Source: Cerioporus squamosus
Lineage: Eukaryota > Basidiomycota > Agaricomycetes > Polyporales > Polyporaceae
Assembly: GCA_022592435.1 (NCBI GenBank)
Contig: JABYQS010000055.1
Location: 1 to 64,000 of the forward strand
Reading direction: 5' to 3'
Length of the DNA: 64,000 nucleotides
Shown: piece after piece, positions 21,387-33,072 of the stretch
Position numbering within the stretch: position 1 is the stretch's first letter
Layout of the letters: each line of letters opens with the position of its first letter
The notes under the pieces: model-generated
Told to the model about the DNA's origin: nothing
Databases searched by the model: none
The model's input: only the letters and a program-made list of their open reading frames with translations
Program-made: the position numbers and the translations under genes

Positions 21387-22451
21387 ATGGCGCGTCTTCT
21401 TGCTGTTGTTCTGGTGTTGGCAAATGCAAGCTCTGTGCTTGCAGTCGCTGGGGTGACCACGTTCAACGACGTACGTACGCAACCCACTCCCGAGACGCGT
21501 CCGGACCACTCAGTGCTTTTGGCATGTACACAATGCAGTTCGGCACCCAGACAAACGTTGCCTGCGCAGGTCAGCACAATCTCCCTCCTTCTTACACTCA
21601 TCTCACCTCGTTACACGCACTCGTACACCAGGCTTTGGCCCGACGAACAGCCAGGGCAACAACATCTTCGCAGCGGCGATGAGCGACCTCTCCCCGCTCT
21701 GGAAGGGCGCGCGCTGCGAGGGCACGATGGACGCGAGCAAGTGCGATGGGCACGGCTCCTGTGTGGACTGCGTCGGACGTGAGAACACTAGTCCCGGCCT
21801 ACATACCTGAGTGGCACTAACTACTCCTGCTTACGCTCGTAGCCGCGTGTCCAGACGAGGAGCTCTGTGGGACTGTGAGTTTGAACTTCCATTTGAGAAT
21901 CGGCCTCCAAGTTGTGCCAGTGCAGGCGCGTGCGAGTACATAGTATACTGACTGATCACCCCGGTCGATTGATGGGCAGTGCTTCAACGTGAGATGCACC
22001 GGCTCTCTCGACGGCGAAGTCACAGGCGCGTGCACGGGGAACACCATCAAGGTCAAGATCGTCGATGCGTGCGCACTTTCAATCCCTCCTCATGTCCGAG
22101 AAGTGCATGCTTACGGTATGTTGTACGCTGCAGCTGTCCTGCCACCCACCCCGCGAATTTCTGCAAGATCCCCGAGTTTGGCGGGGTACGTCTGCGTTCA
22201 CGTTGAGGCTTGCGGACCAGGTATGCTGACAGGTGACCGGGTGCTGCCGCAGACGATACGTCCGCAGGAGGCGTGCGAGGCTGTGGGTGTCAATGCGCTG
22301 GATATTGCGACCACGGCTAGGAGCCGTTTGTCGACTTTCGTGAGTTGTCCCTGCTCTTCTCTTCTTGTGCGGTGGGACTGTGTTGATGTGGAATGTGGAA
22401 TGTTTACAGCAAGGAAACTTGGACATCGACATTGAGCCCACCACCTGCTAA
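21387..22451 (+). CDS. Secreted expansin-like / double-psi beta-barrel protein
   Basis: Eight exons close in frame to 187 residues: 21387-21470, 21539-21569, 21632-21778, 21843-21874, 21980-22068, 22134-22185, 22253-22339 and 22410-22451. The signal peptide is MARLLAVVLVLANASSVLA. The mature part is Cys-rich: VACAGFGPTNSQGNNIFAAA, WKGARCEG, DGHGSCVDC, ACPDEELCGTCFNVRC, IKVKIVDACP and NFCKIPEFGG. The KIVDACP...F segment and the small size fit the RlpA-like/expansin double-psi beta-barrel fold, which in fungi includes loosenin-type proteins thought to loosen plant or fungal wall polysaccharide without hydrolysis. No carbohydrate-binding module is present. Exact subfamily uncertain. Confidence 0.75.
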
Positions 22452-22718
22452 GGGGACACCCCCGGCAGATAAAGAAGGACTCGGGATGTTCACTTATGCG
22501 GACTTCGAGTTAAATATACGAAGCGCATGGCTTCACTGTTCAGTGTTATGGCGCTCGATCGTGTGAGTTGTCTGATGCGTACGGAAGAGTGCGTGAATTC
22601 GTCAAGGCTCGTAGCTGCTACATGACCCGTGTCTACGCGACCACCGGTCTTTTTACCATAAAGATACTCGAGAATACAACCAAAGCGAAACCGCCGTCGT
22701 CGTTCGTCACCCAACCGC

Positions 22719-25059
22719 TCACGACCGCGCCTTGATCAGCCCAAAGAACCTGCCGCGCCGCTCCTTGGCCTCCTGGTGCTCCCTCGCCTCGTGCTCCATC
22801 TCCTCCTCCGTGATGTGCCCGCCCAGCGCATACCACGTCACCGACGACATCCCGATCACCGCCGTGAGCACGCAGCCGAACATCGCCCCGATGCCCTTGC
22901 CGTGCCAGCCGTTGTTCTGCGGGAACGGCCCCGTCGCGAGCCCGGAGAGGTCGGTCGTGGAGGCGTGCCCCGCGGCGTTGCCCGAGGTGGGCAGCCCGAG
23001 CGCCTGGCACTGGTCGTACATGAACTCGGGGATGGCGTTGCGCTGCTGGGCGATGAGCGGCGCTTCGACGAAGGTGACGGCGAGGCCGACTTCGAGGTGC
23101 CATTCGATGTGGCCTGTGTGGAGCAAGAGTCAGCGTCGGCGTTTGAGGGGAGGGGAAGGGAGGGGAGGGGGCAGAGGAGCAGAGGAGCAGAGAAGAAACG
23201 TACAGTGGAAGAACCAGACTCCGGGGTTGTCGGCGACGACGCGGAGGGTGACCGAGTTCATGGAGGGGACCTGCACGGTGTCCCGGCGCATGGGGTTCGG
23301 CTGGCTCTCGTTCAGCGGCGGGTTGAGCGTCGGGTCGTCGGAGGTGTAGTCTTGCGAACGACCGACGAGCTGCATCTTATGACCGTGCAAGTGGCTGGCG
23401 AGCTGCGTTAGCGGCATAACCAACCGTTGGCTGCGGAGGAGGGGACGTACAAGGGGTGCTTGCCCGCGTCGCCGTTCTTGAGGACGATGTCGAACGTCGT
23501 GAGGTGGTCGAGGACGAAGGCGTTCTGGCCGTACGCGCCGGCGACGGTCGCGTTCTCGCCGAGCGACATCTCGGACATGATGGAGGGCACGAGCGGGGAG
23601 TTGTACGTGATCATGTTGAACATGGCGTGGTTCGTGCCGTCGTCCATCGTGTCGAAGAGCACCTCGAGCTCGATCGTGCGGTCCGCGGGCTCCAGGGGGA
23701 TGACCTCCAGCGGCACCAGCGAGAGGTCGTCGACGTCGTGGTAGGCGTCGACGAAGCCGAGGTCGGTGAGGGAAGCGGAGGAGTCGTAAGTGATCGAGGA
23801 GGTGACGTCTGAGAAATGGTCAGCTACGGTCCAGGTGGTAAGTGCGGGGATAGGCGATACGTACTAGGATTGAGCGTGTCGGGCACGGTGTCGAACATAT
23901 CGGTGTCCATGTTAGCATGGATGGCCCAGTTTGTAGAGGTGTCGTTGCGCGCGGTGACGAGCACGGAGTATCGCTGCGCTACAGTGATGGAGATGAGGTC
24001 GATGGGGGACTCTGCAACATCCGTCTGCGGATAGGCGATCAGCGTCCGCTTGGAGACGAAGCTGTTCGAGAACGTACTCCGTCGACCTCGATGATGCGCA
24101 TGTCATGACCATCGATCCAGAAGAAGAACGCCGCGAATGCGCTCGTGTTAACGATACGCAGGCGGTACGTCTTGCCAGGCTGGAAGGGCAGCGTCGCGTT
24201 CTCATTGAACCCGACCTTGCCGGTCACGGGGTCAGGGTTGGTCCCGGAGATAGGGCCAAGGTAGGAGGCGTTCTGCGCGAAGTAGACGAGGGCGGAGTCT
24301 GTACGCAGGTCAGCTGAGTCCGCGAAAGGGAATGCAGAAGGACAAACCTGGAACAGGCTCTGCGCCTCCAGGGTTGGCGATGCTGATGAATTCCTTGAGC
24401 AGGTCGGCGTGCTGATCGTGATACCAGTCACCGAGGACCACGGTGAACTCCTCGTCATACGAGTGCGCCTCCTTCTCTGGGTGGATCACGACCGGAGCGC
24501 GAAGACCGTCGACATATTGACCCTACCAAGCGGCGTGAGACAGTTGGGGCAATATGAGACTGCACAATGATGCGCACCGATGCATGTGCGTGAACCCAGT
24601 ACGTTCCCCATTGCCCAGAGGAATTGATTGGAACGACGTAGTCGAAAGTCGAGCCCTTAGGAATACCACTGCTAGATGTCAGCGACGAGCATTGGGACCA
24701 GTGCACGACTTATCATACCATTGGGAGACGCCAAGGGCACCATCCATCCACGACGTGGAGTTGAAGTACATGCCGTGGTGGTGAAGGGACGAGGGCTCAT
24801 CAATGGAGTTCGTCGCATGCACAATGAGCGTGTCATTTGTCGTAACGTCAATCGGCGGTGGTCTAAGAGGGAGTCAGCGCGGTGAAGGCAAATAAGCGAT
24901 GCTAGAGACTTACGGCCAAGTGCCGTTGACCCCAATGACACGGCGAGGCTGGAGGCCGTCCGGGTTCGCGTTCTCGACATAGGTGATGTTCCACCATATC
25001 TCGTGAACCGCAGCGAAGGCGGGAGACGCAACGGAGAGAAGCGCGAGGGACCACTTCAT
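22719..25059 (-). CDS. FET3: Fet3-type ferroxidase, multicopper oxidase
   Basis: Nine exons give 626 residues in frame: 25059-24914, 24862-24719, 24668-24578, 24522-24348, 24298-24078, 24024-23865, 23808-23451, 23394-23204 and 23113-22719. The signal peptide is [16 protein letters not shown]. Three cupredoxin domains carry the copper motifs LHHHG, WVHAHA, HPLHLHG-type (here [10 protein letters not shown], split by an intron) and [24 protein letters not shown] is typical of Fet3. One C-terminal membrane helix ([20 protein letters not shown]) is followed by a Glu/Arg-rich cytosolic tail. Known role: plasma-membrane oxidation of Fe2+ to Fe3+, handed to the permease Ftr1. The gene is divergently paired with FTR1; the shared promoter carries GATA sites expected for iron repression. 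Confidence 0.96.
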
Positions 25060-25324
25060 GTCGGGCAAGGGTCGTTACGTGCCACAGGCCCAGAGATATT
25101 GGCAGCACTCTCCGACAGAGAGATGCTGAGAGGCGGTGGGAGATACGGTATGGGGGGGCGGGCGGGGGAAAGACCGGGCGAGGGCTGCTGCATTTTGAAT
25201 GGAGGCAATATTGCGGCATCCAATGCAGGTCAGACGAGAATGCTTCATCCGAAACGATGGATGCTGTCGGGAATCCGGTCAGCGTTTGGGGAGGGGTGTG
25301 TCGGGTCAACCTCGATCAGAAGTT

Positions 25325-25335
25325 TTATCAGATAA
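25325..25335. promoter_or_regulatory. Palindromic GATA site 1
   Basis: TTATCAGATAA matches ATCWGATAA (ATCAGATAA on the plus strand) and also contains the reverse-oriented site. Confidence 0.7.
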
Positions 25336-25359
25336 GCCCTGGATCGCCGCGCGCTCATC

Positions 25360-25368
25360 TTATCAGAT
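25360..25368 (-). promoter_or_regulatory. GATA site 2
   Basis: TTATCAGAT is ATCTGATAA on the minus strand, 35 bases from site 1. Confidence 0.7.
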
Positions 25369-25717
25369 ACCTATTCCCGTATGGTCTGCCAGGTCTTCTC
25401 CGGAGGCCGTCCTCCCCATTGATGCACCACAAGGGTTCTCGGTCTTCTTTGCTGCACGCTCGCGGTGAAGGCGCAATGCAGAGAGATTGCGCCGAATATC
25501 TGAATAGGAAAACATGTCAGTGCTCTGATGCAATGTGTACAGCGCCCGAGATTGAGTAGAGACTCGCAGCTTTTCCAGGGCGCTGCGCTCGAGACAGCTG
25601 TCAGGCCACCGACATCCCAACGGCCGGCAGAGTCAAAAATAGCTCTGGACGTCGATATTCCCGCCACCATGCAGTCTGGAAGCACCGAACCACGCCATGC
25701 CTGTGTCTGATGACTCC

Positions 25718-25728
25718 TTATCTGATAA
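25718..25728. promoter_or_regulatory. Palindromic GATA site 3
   Basis: TTATCTGATAA contains ATCTGATAA; about 270 bases upstream of the FTR1 start. Confidence 0.7.
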
Positions 25729-25997
25729 GATTGCCCCGGCCGACCTCGTCCTCGGACTCATCCCCAGCCACTCGTCCTCCCAGAGGGCCACGGGCAAAGA
25801 CTGAGGCGGTCCTCCGTGCCTGTCAAATTGCATGGGCCCACTCCGCGATCATGTCGCGTACTTTGCGCGCGCACCCTCGACGCGCTACTTAATACTTGCC
25901 CGAGGCATTTTCGCGCCCAGGTCCTCTCGCCCCTCCCGAGCCCGAGCACCAGTGCGCGAAGCCCGACACTCCCCGTCCCCGCACCCCCTCGAGCACG

Positions 25998-27421
25998 ATG
26001 GCGAGGAACGTCTTCTCCGTGCCCATCTTCTTCATCGTCTTCCGCGAGACCCTCGAGGCCGCCATCATCATCTCCGTCCTCCTCGGCCTCGTCGAGCAGA
26101 TCATCCACCAGGACCCCTCGCTCATCCCCGGGGCCGTCGCGCCCACCTCGGGTGTGGAGACCCCGGAGAAGGAGAGGGAGCGTCCCCCGCTCGAGAAGGC
26201 CGACAGCTCCGCCTCCAACTCTGGCAGCGCCGTCATCACGTCCGCGCCCGTGCTCACTTCGGGCGAGGAGCCGCAGACGGACACCAAGCGACTCCTCCGC
26301 AAGATGCGCATCTACATCTTCTCGGGCGCGTTTCTCGGCTTGTTCATCGCTCTCGCTATCGGCGCCGCATTCATCGCCGTGTGGTTCACCCAGGCGAGCG
26401 ACTTGTGGGCCAAGTCCGAGGACCTTTGGGAGGGTACGTATCCGAACTTGAGTGGACGCGCTGCTCACCTTACTGATCGGTCCTCTGCGATCCAGGCATC
26501 TTCGAGCTCATCGCATCGCTCATCATCTTCGTCATGGGTGTCAGCATGCTCAAGATGGACCGTGCTAAGGCGAAGTGGCGCGTCAAGCTGCAGCGTGCCT
26601 TCGCTGGTCACAGTGAGTATCCACTCAACGTGTCCACTAGATGCGTGACTTACCGTGGAATGTCTCGTAGCCAAAGACAAGGGCGCGCGCACTGGGAAGT
26701 ACGTGCTCTTCATCCTGCCCTTCATCACCGTGCTGCGTGAGGGTATGGAGGCCGTCGTCTTCGTCGGCGGTGTCTCTCTCGGCCAGCCGGCGACTGCCAT
26801 CCCGATTGCCGCCATCGTCGGTCTCGTTTGCGGTCTCATCTGCGGATACCTCATCTATGCCTTCGCCAGCCGGACAAGTGAGTACTCGCGCACGCGTCGG
26901 AGGGATTGCATACTGACCAGTCGTCCAGCGCTCACCGTCTTCATGGTCGTCATGACCAACTTCCTGCTCCTCATCGGCGCTGGCCTCTTCTCCAAGGCCA
27001 TCTGGTCGTTCCAGTCGAACGCCTTCAACCACCTGTACGTGTCTCTCCCCTGAACTGAGCCACAGACAGGGACTTACTCACGCGATCCCCCAGCCTTGGC
27101 GCAGAAATTGACGACTCAGGAGGCGACGGCCCCGGCTCCTTCGACGTGCGCGGGAACGTGTGGCACCTCGACTGCTGCAACCCGGAGAACAACTTCGACT
27201 CGGACGGCTGGACGATCTTCTCCGCGATCTTCGGCTGGACGAACAGCGCGACCCTCGGCTCCGTCCTCTCCTACGTCTTCTACTGGATCGCCGTCGTCGC
27301 CGTCCTCATCTACCTCAAGTTCAAGGAGGGCCGCACCACCCTGCTCGGGAAGGAGTCCTCCATGGGCCGCAGACGCCGCGAGCGCAAGGAGGCTGCCGAG
27401 CTCCCCCAGGCGAGCTCGTGA
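25998..27421 (+). CDS. FTR1: High-affinity iron permease Ftr1
   Basis: Exons 25998-26433, 26496-26612, 26671-26878, 26930-27034 and 27094-27421 give 397 residues. The two REXXE iron motifs are present in membrane helices: FRETLE near residue 15 and LREGME in the second repeat (FITVLREGMEAVVFVGGVSL). About seven hydrophobic segments are visible (for example IYIFSGAFLGLFIALAIGAA, IPIAAIVGLVCGLICGYLIY, FYWIAVVAVLIYLKF). A polar loop after helix 1 (residues 45-95) is Ser/Glu-rich. The tail is basic (RRRRERKEA). Known role: plasma-membrane Fe3+ import in complex with the ferroxidase Fet3, encoded divergently next door. Confidence 0.97.
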
Positions 27422-29507
27422 GCAGGCGATGATACTTCTTCGGGGCTGACTAGGAGGAATACAAAAATTATGAACGGCACGAATTGTGTGTAGACGTCGT
27501 TACGAACTCACTGTACTGTACATGTCAGGCGGTACTGCTATTCCGTTGAATGCGTCCTGCCGTGAGGGATCATCCATTCATGATCCGCACAAATTGCGCG
27601 CGTGCAGGGGCTTGCCTTCTCTTGGTCATGGGTCTGGCCTTCGGGGTGTCAAGGAAGCTGTCGTGGCGTTGAGCGGTGGTTATGCGTGTCCAAACCCCAA
27701 GCTGTTGGTGCGGGAAGCTGGAGCCAGATGGAGGTATAACCCGGCATCTGTCGTTCGCACATGTCCGACGTCCCCATGCTTGCCCAGAGCCGGGCGCGAA
27801 GCGCTCCCTTTCCGCGACAAGAACCCAACAAGATCTCAAGAAACGGAGGAGAAAGTAGGCAATCCTGCGGTCGAATTCGAAACATGTGCTAGCTCACCTC
27901 GCGGCAGACGCACGCCACTCTCCTGCGTCTGTTCTATACCAGAGGATGTGAGAGCGACGAGAAGGATGGACCGTGGTACCCGGACGCATGTCGCCATGGA
28001 GCGGTGGGAGATCGTGCCACATACGATGTACGGCTATCACTTAGTCCTGCTGATCGCCACATGGGCACCTGGCACCATCCTCAGGTTCGGCACCGATGGA
28101 CGAACTGTCGGAGGAATGCACTTGCCGACAGTCATTGATTCGGGACAATGGGTGGTAAGTAGTCTATGCTACGGGTTAGGTGGGAACTGGAGCTTGTCAG
28201 CTTAACAAGGTTCAGCTACGATTCACAATGCCGTACCAGGTTGACAAAGTACACCGCACACGGGCATCCGACGGATGCTTGCTCTGGTCAGAGCCGTTCG
28301 AAGTAGCTGAACATAGCCATGATCGAAGCTGAGGCAGAATGGCGTGCGCCCATCCACGCCACGACCGCGGGTGAGGAGCTTCCGGACTTTAGGTTTTGAG
28401 GTACGAGGCTAGAAGACCGTTATCATATCAGATAGCGAGAATAACCCCAAACCGACATAGCGGTTGTATTAGCGGCGTGTCCCGTACGAACCTGACATTG
28501 ACTTGCCCGAAACCAATGCATCATGGAGTCTCGACCGTACTGGTCCCAGTGGTGTGGTGTTCGGAGGTTTGTGCAATGGATGCCCTGGATGCCAAGCTAT
28601 CCGCAAGACCATATGTATGGCAGTCATCGCCGCAATGGTACCGTAACTGCATGGTATGGATGTGGGGTACAGTATTAGCTTGGCACCTCCGAAAGTGTAC
28701 GAGTTGTAGGACCTAGCCAGACTTGAGTAAATCATCCCACCAGGACCTATGACAAAGCGGCAGCCGTACCAGGATTGACGGGGGCACTTCCAGTCGTAAT
28801 CGATTAATCTGCAATGATGTTACTCCAGCCTTGCGGATGACCAAGCGGGGTCCTTGAGGCCACTCGATACGAGGTGCTCCTCTTCGCAGCGGACGGCAGA
28901 AACAAAGCCCCCATGCCCACTGACAGGGCGTCGGGCTTGTGAACCATGCGAACAGAATAGAACTGGAAGGGCGAACGGGGCTCCTGGACGCAAGCTCGGG
29001 CAGGGTGTATCACGTACCATTACTGAGCCTGGATGCGATGTCCTCGACACCTCTCGCGGCGAGTCCTGCTCACGGTGCTCTCGGTTGCTCTGTGCCTTGG
29101 TGAGTACAGACTTCCGGCGTGTTCATCGCTGACCTCCTGTGGTCTGTTGCGGGAAATTGCACGAAGTCAAACGGCGATTGTGTGGCAATTTGGATATAGC
29201 ATTGAGTCACGAACGTTCTGAGCATGTATACAAGCACTAGAGTAGGCGTAGCGGAGCGCAGGAGGCGGGAGATGGTAAGAGACGAGTCAAGAGTTCCAAG
29301 AGGCCTCGGCAATGTCCGGTCACCATCTCGCGCTCACGTGTTCACCGACCGCGTCGCGAGTCGCGACACGGCGGGGGGCGTGTCGACCTACGCACGGTCT
29401 CATTGACAGTTCGATAGGCAGCCCAAGTACACCCTAAGTATTCCGTTCTATACTTACTTCACGACATTTCGCTTCCCGGGTATGCAACCGCTGACCGGTC
29501 TGACCGC
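27422..29507. other. About 2.1 kb without a supportable gene
   Basis: A 239-codon open frame at 27486-28205 (+) shows no domain, start context or splice support and has a random-looking composition. I see no RNA gene or repeat. Confidence 0.5.
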
Positions 29508-30522
29508 TCATTCCATCGCCAGCCGTAGCAGTATGCTCTTCTGGCAAACAGGACAATCCGTACGTTCCATCAGTTCTTTGCCAATGCACCTGAACAAAGT
29601 AAGACGAGGTGAGCATGAGCTGATCGGAGCGCTTTTTCTGCAGACGGTACTCACTTGTGGCAGAAAGCATGTCCACATGGTGTGACGACCGGGTCGTTCA
29701 TCGTCACTGTGCGGCAGAGACGACAGAACAGGTGGAAAGATCGTGGAGTCGAAGCTGAATTCCCTCCCCGACTAGATGCGTAAGATGAAGGCTCTGTCCC
29801 TCCCGCCGCCTGCGCTGAGGTTTCCGTCGGATCCGCTGGCATGATGAAAAGGGCTGGTTTCAAGCATGGCTGCGCCGTCGTCTCTGGTTGGGCGACGGCC
29901 TCTTCGGGTTTTGACTCACGGTAGTCCCCGTACAGCTGATATTGCACCAGCGGGCATTGCTTCACGTGCTATCATAAGCCACTCGGTGAGTCGATCTCGC
30001 GCATTGACTGAAGCAGACAAATCCACCTGCTTGTAGTCACCCAGGACTGCGAAAGCCGTCCCGCAAGCCCCGCATGGGGTTGGGTGCAACACGGACTGGA
30101 TGTAGTGCGTTCGGAGATCGACGCCGGGTTCTAAATAGATCTGACACGGCACGCAGAGTACGCCACCGCGGAAATACTGCCACACAGGACAGTGCGACAC
30201 CCAGGTACGAGACGCCCTTTAGTATCTGGTTGCGGCCGGAGGCAAGGACCAAGTGGTACTGACCTTCCGCTCCTCGTCTTCAGACGGGGACAATCCTCTG
30301 CTGTCGTCGCAAGTCGTGTGACTATGAGAGCTAATGAGGACGATTTTCTGGTAGAACTCGCAGAACCGATAGAACGGGTAGTACGGTCCGTGCACCGAAT
30401 CGCGATGCTGTTTCGTAGGAGCCGTCGGTCAGTATCGCTGGAAGGTGGAGTGGCTCAGTGACGCTCACCTCTTTCCAAGTAGTCGATGAAGTGACCGGAT
30501 AAAAGCATAGCGGACACCGCAT
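29508..30522 (-). CDS. C2H2-like finger / RING protein, copy 2
   Basis: Exons 30522-30469, 30407-30264, 30176-30027, 29968-29655 and 29589-29508 give 247 residues in frame. The start MRCPLCFYPVTS opens a first finger whose histidines begin exon 2 (HRDSVH). Exon 3 carries LCVPCQIYLEPG...HYIQSVLHPTPCGACG; the next exon again starts with His (HVKQCPLV). After a short Glu/Pro/Ser linker comes the C3HC4 RING: CRLCRTV, CGHAFCHKCI, DCPVCQ, ending SILLRLAME. It is the shortest and most compact member and looks intact. A ubiquitin-ligase role is likely from the RING; the fingers could bind substrate or nucleic acid. It belongs to a block of three on this strand. Confidence 0.8.
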
Positions 30523-30752
30523 CAGTGTAAGCACCGGTGCTGTAGGTGCGTTTAAGGGAGGAAGGGGACCGACGAAAGGAGACTGGCACAGAGAACAGGC
30601 GTGCTCTGGAAGTTATACTTGCTAACATCCTCAAGGACTTTTGTACATCGCAATGATTGTTTAGGGCAGACAAAGCGGGGAGCATATAGGATAAGCATAT
30701 CTATACCCATCTAAGCTCGTTCGGCTGTCATTGAGTAGTAGAGAGATCACGC

Positions 30753-32609
30753 TCATAACTCGAGCTTCAGGAAGAACAACTGTCCACATACGCTGCAGCG
30801 CATGTCTGTTCTGCACATCTGCATGAGACAGCTTATCGGGGATCAACCTCGAGTTGCACAAGTATCGAGGCAAGGGAGAGATACACTCACCTCCTGCAAA
30901 ACAGATGTCCACAAAAGGTTGCCACTGTATCGTTGGATGGCTCCCGAAGACATGCGCGACAGTGCCAGGACTGTGCTTCCAGCATTCCCGCATGCAAGCC
31001 TGAGATATAATTGGCATGAGATACTCGACCGTTCGCGTTGCAAGGTGAGACATGACTAACCAGTACTAGGTGAGGTCTGCCTAAGAGGGCCTTGTTGCAT
31101 GCTGGAATCCGAGCGGAGATCTTCATGACTGCTAATCGTTTCTCCTGCCGGTGGATGCGACAGAGGAGATCCGTCGGCACTAGGTCGTACTTCGGTGCTT
31201 ACGTCCTCGGTCCGCAGGATGTGACGGACGTGGGAGGCCATCTCTGTACCATACCGGACGTCCAATGCTTCCAGTATGTCGTCATCCGTCGGCAGACTGG
31301 GCGTCGCCGGCCCGCGACTGTTGATTTAAACACCATCGTCAGCCAACGCAATCGACGTCCGCTTGCGCCACAAAATCTCACCAGTACACACTCGTAAGCG
31401 GTCGTGGGGATGCGTCGCGTTGGGCTCCACCATTGCCTGCGTGGTACTCAGAGGCGTCCGAATCGTCTATTGATGGCGCGGGTGTGGCCTCATCGTGCAA
31501 CGGCCGCGGCGTGGTTGCCCATGAGGATTCCTAAGAGAAGAATGGGACATAAATCTCTAACCCTAAAGTGTGACGAGATTACGAATGACTTCGAGGCTCG
31601 ACACTAGATTGTGCGCATGATTTAAATAAGATACCTACCATTCGTTCCTCCTTCTGTTCTGTTTCCAGGAGGGCGCTATCAGAGACGCTTGCCCCAGAGA
31701 CGCTTTCTTCAGGCGTAGGGAGCGAGAGGGTGTTCTGTACGATCAGGAGTCAGACACGTAGCATGGTTATAACGTCTTTCAGGTTGACTCACAGACTTTG
31801 CAGCGGGCGAGGAATGTGCAAATGTTGTTCCGATACATTCAGATAGATGCTTCGTTCATCGTTGTGAGTAGCCCAAGAGTTGTTACAGGGCCAGTGTGCG
31901 CTTACCATGCCGTATTGGAGCGTAGTCATGAAGCCCCTGCCACAGCGACTGCATCTCGGGTGGCATTGCGAATCTCGGTAATGCATGTCGAGGTTTTCGT
32001 GTATTTCAAGGTGGACATGACATACGTGGCAAGTCCGCTTGTTGCCTAAGTGCTGGGGAAAATGTATGACTTACGCATGGTCAGACACCCAAGGACCGTG
32101 ACAATCACACACCTCCTCGTAGCGTCTCTCACTTGCGAACCCAATCTCACATGTCTCGCACTTCGGATGATTTGGCGAATTGTTGTAATGGGTTTGATTC
32201 ATCATCACGTAGGCTTGGCACAGATGACAGAATGTGCGCAGAAGAGGCGCGGATACAGCAGCTGCGGCTGCCAGTCCGGGCTCCGAAGCCTGTTGTTCCT
32301 ACAGAGTAGCAGGATCAGCAGTAGTAGTACTGCGTCTTCCAAGCAGCAAGCGAAACCCACCTGACGACTAGTAGACACCGACACGACCTTCGCAGCTGTC
32401 GATGCCGCAGTTGCAGGCTTCAGTCCAGCCTGCCGCACTGGAAGTGCCGAAGCCTTAGTTGCGGCCCTAGGTTGCGCGGTACTGCCAGAGGCTGTCCGCG
32501 GTTGCCACCGGTGCTGTTTGGCATGTGCGTGCATCATGCAAGCATCTTCTCCCTTGAACTTCTTCTTACACTCGTCGCAGACGACCTCAGGTTTTTTCTT
32601 CTTTGCCAT
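30753..32609 (-). CDS. C2H2-like finger / RING protein, copy 3, RING degenerate
   Basis: Exons: 32609-32361, 32298-32113, 32052-31906, 31849-31793, 31734-31639, 31530-31382, 31317-31067, 30999-30891 and 30810-30753; about 433 residues. It opens with a classical finger (VCDECKKKFKGEDACMMHAH). Exon 2 has FCHLCQAY...HYNNSPNHPKCETC; exon 3 (147 nt) starts with His and reads TCHVCHVH...HYRDSQCHPRCSRCGRGF; exon 4 starts with His again. A long Ser/Asp/Pro-rich linker follows. The RING begins normally (WHCRACLREP, CGHLFC) but the last exon is damaged. The acceptor at 30810 keeps the frame and the final CSVC, losing the middle Cys; the acceptor at 30818 keeps that Cys but loses the end. It may therefore be non-functional as a ligase. 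Confidence 0.7.
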
Positions 32610-33072
32610 CTAGGAGGGAGGAACTGATATCAGTCCGGTTCAGAACGAGAGCATGCGCATCGAGACCTACCGCAGCACACGAGGATGCGGAGAGGAAACT
32701 CTAAAGCGAGCACTTTCACACGTGTTACCGTCTGTTCGAACCTTTCACGGTTGGTCACAGGTGGAGGGCTCGCACGCTCGTCTAACGCGTTGTTGTACTA
32801 GCACATACGTACCTTGACTCGCGCTGCGAGCGTAGTCCACCATTGTAGGAAAGTCATGGTTCAGCTCAGAAGGCGCTCTTCCCTAATCAGTCCTGATTTG
32901 AATGTGATGATAGACGTGAATGCGTATAAAGACGGAGAATACGGAGATGCAAGCGGCACCGAATCACTACAAGTATCCGTCAACCCAAATGTCTGTCCTC
33001 CGAGTCTGAAGTATGACACTGACCAGCAGGGGAAATATACAAAGATGGAAGCATCAGCGCCAGCCCTGAGCT
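32610..33072. other. Intergenic
   Basis: About 460 bases between two minus-strand family members; promoter of copy 3 and 3' flank of copy 4. No distinct feature. Confidence 0.5.

Larger units (their letters stand above)
25060..25997. promoter_or_regulatory. Bidirectional FET3-FTR1 promoter
   Basis: This is the 938-base intergenic region between divergent start codons. It contains three matches to the ATCWGATAA site of fungal iron-responsive GATA repressors (Sre/SreA/Urbs1 class), two of them within 45 bases. Co-regulation of ferroxidase and permease is expected. Confidence 0.8.

Noticed and set aside
27486..28205. 239-codon plus-strand open frame
   Set aside because: No motifs, no splice context and random-like composition in a non-coding stretch.
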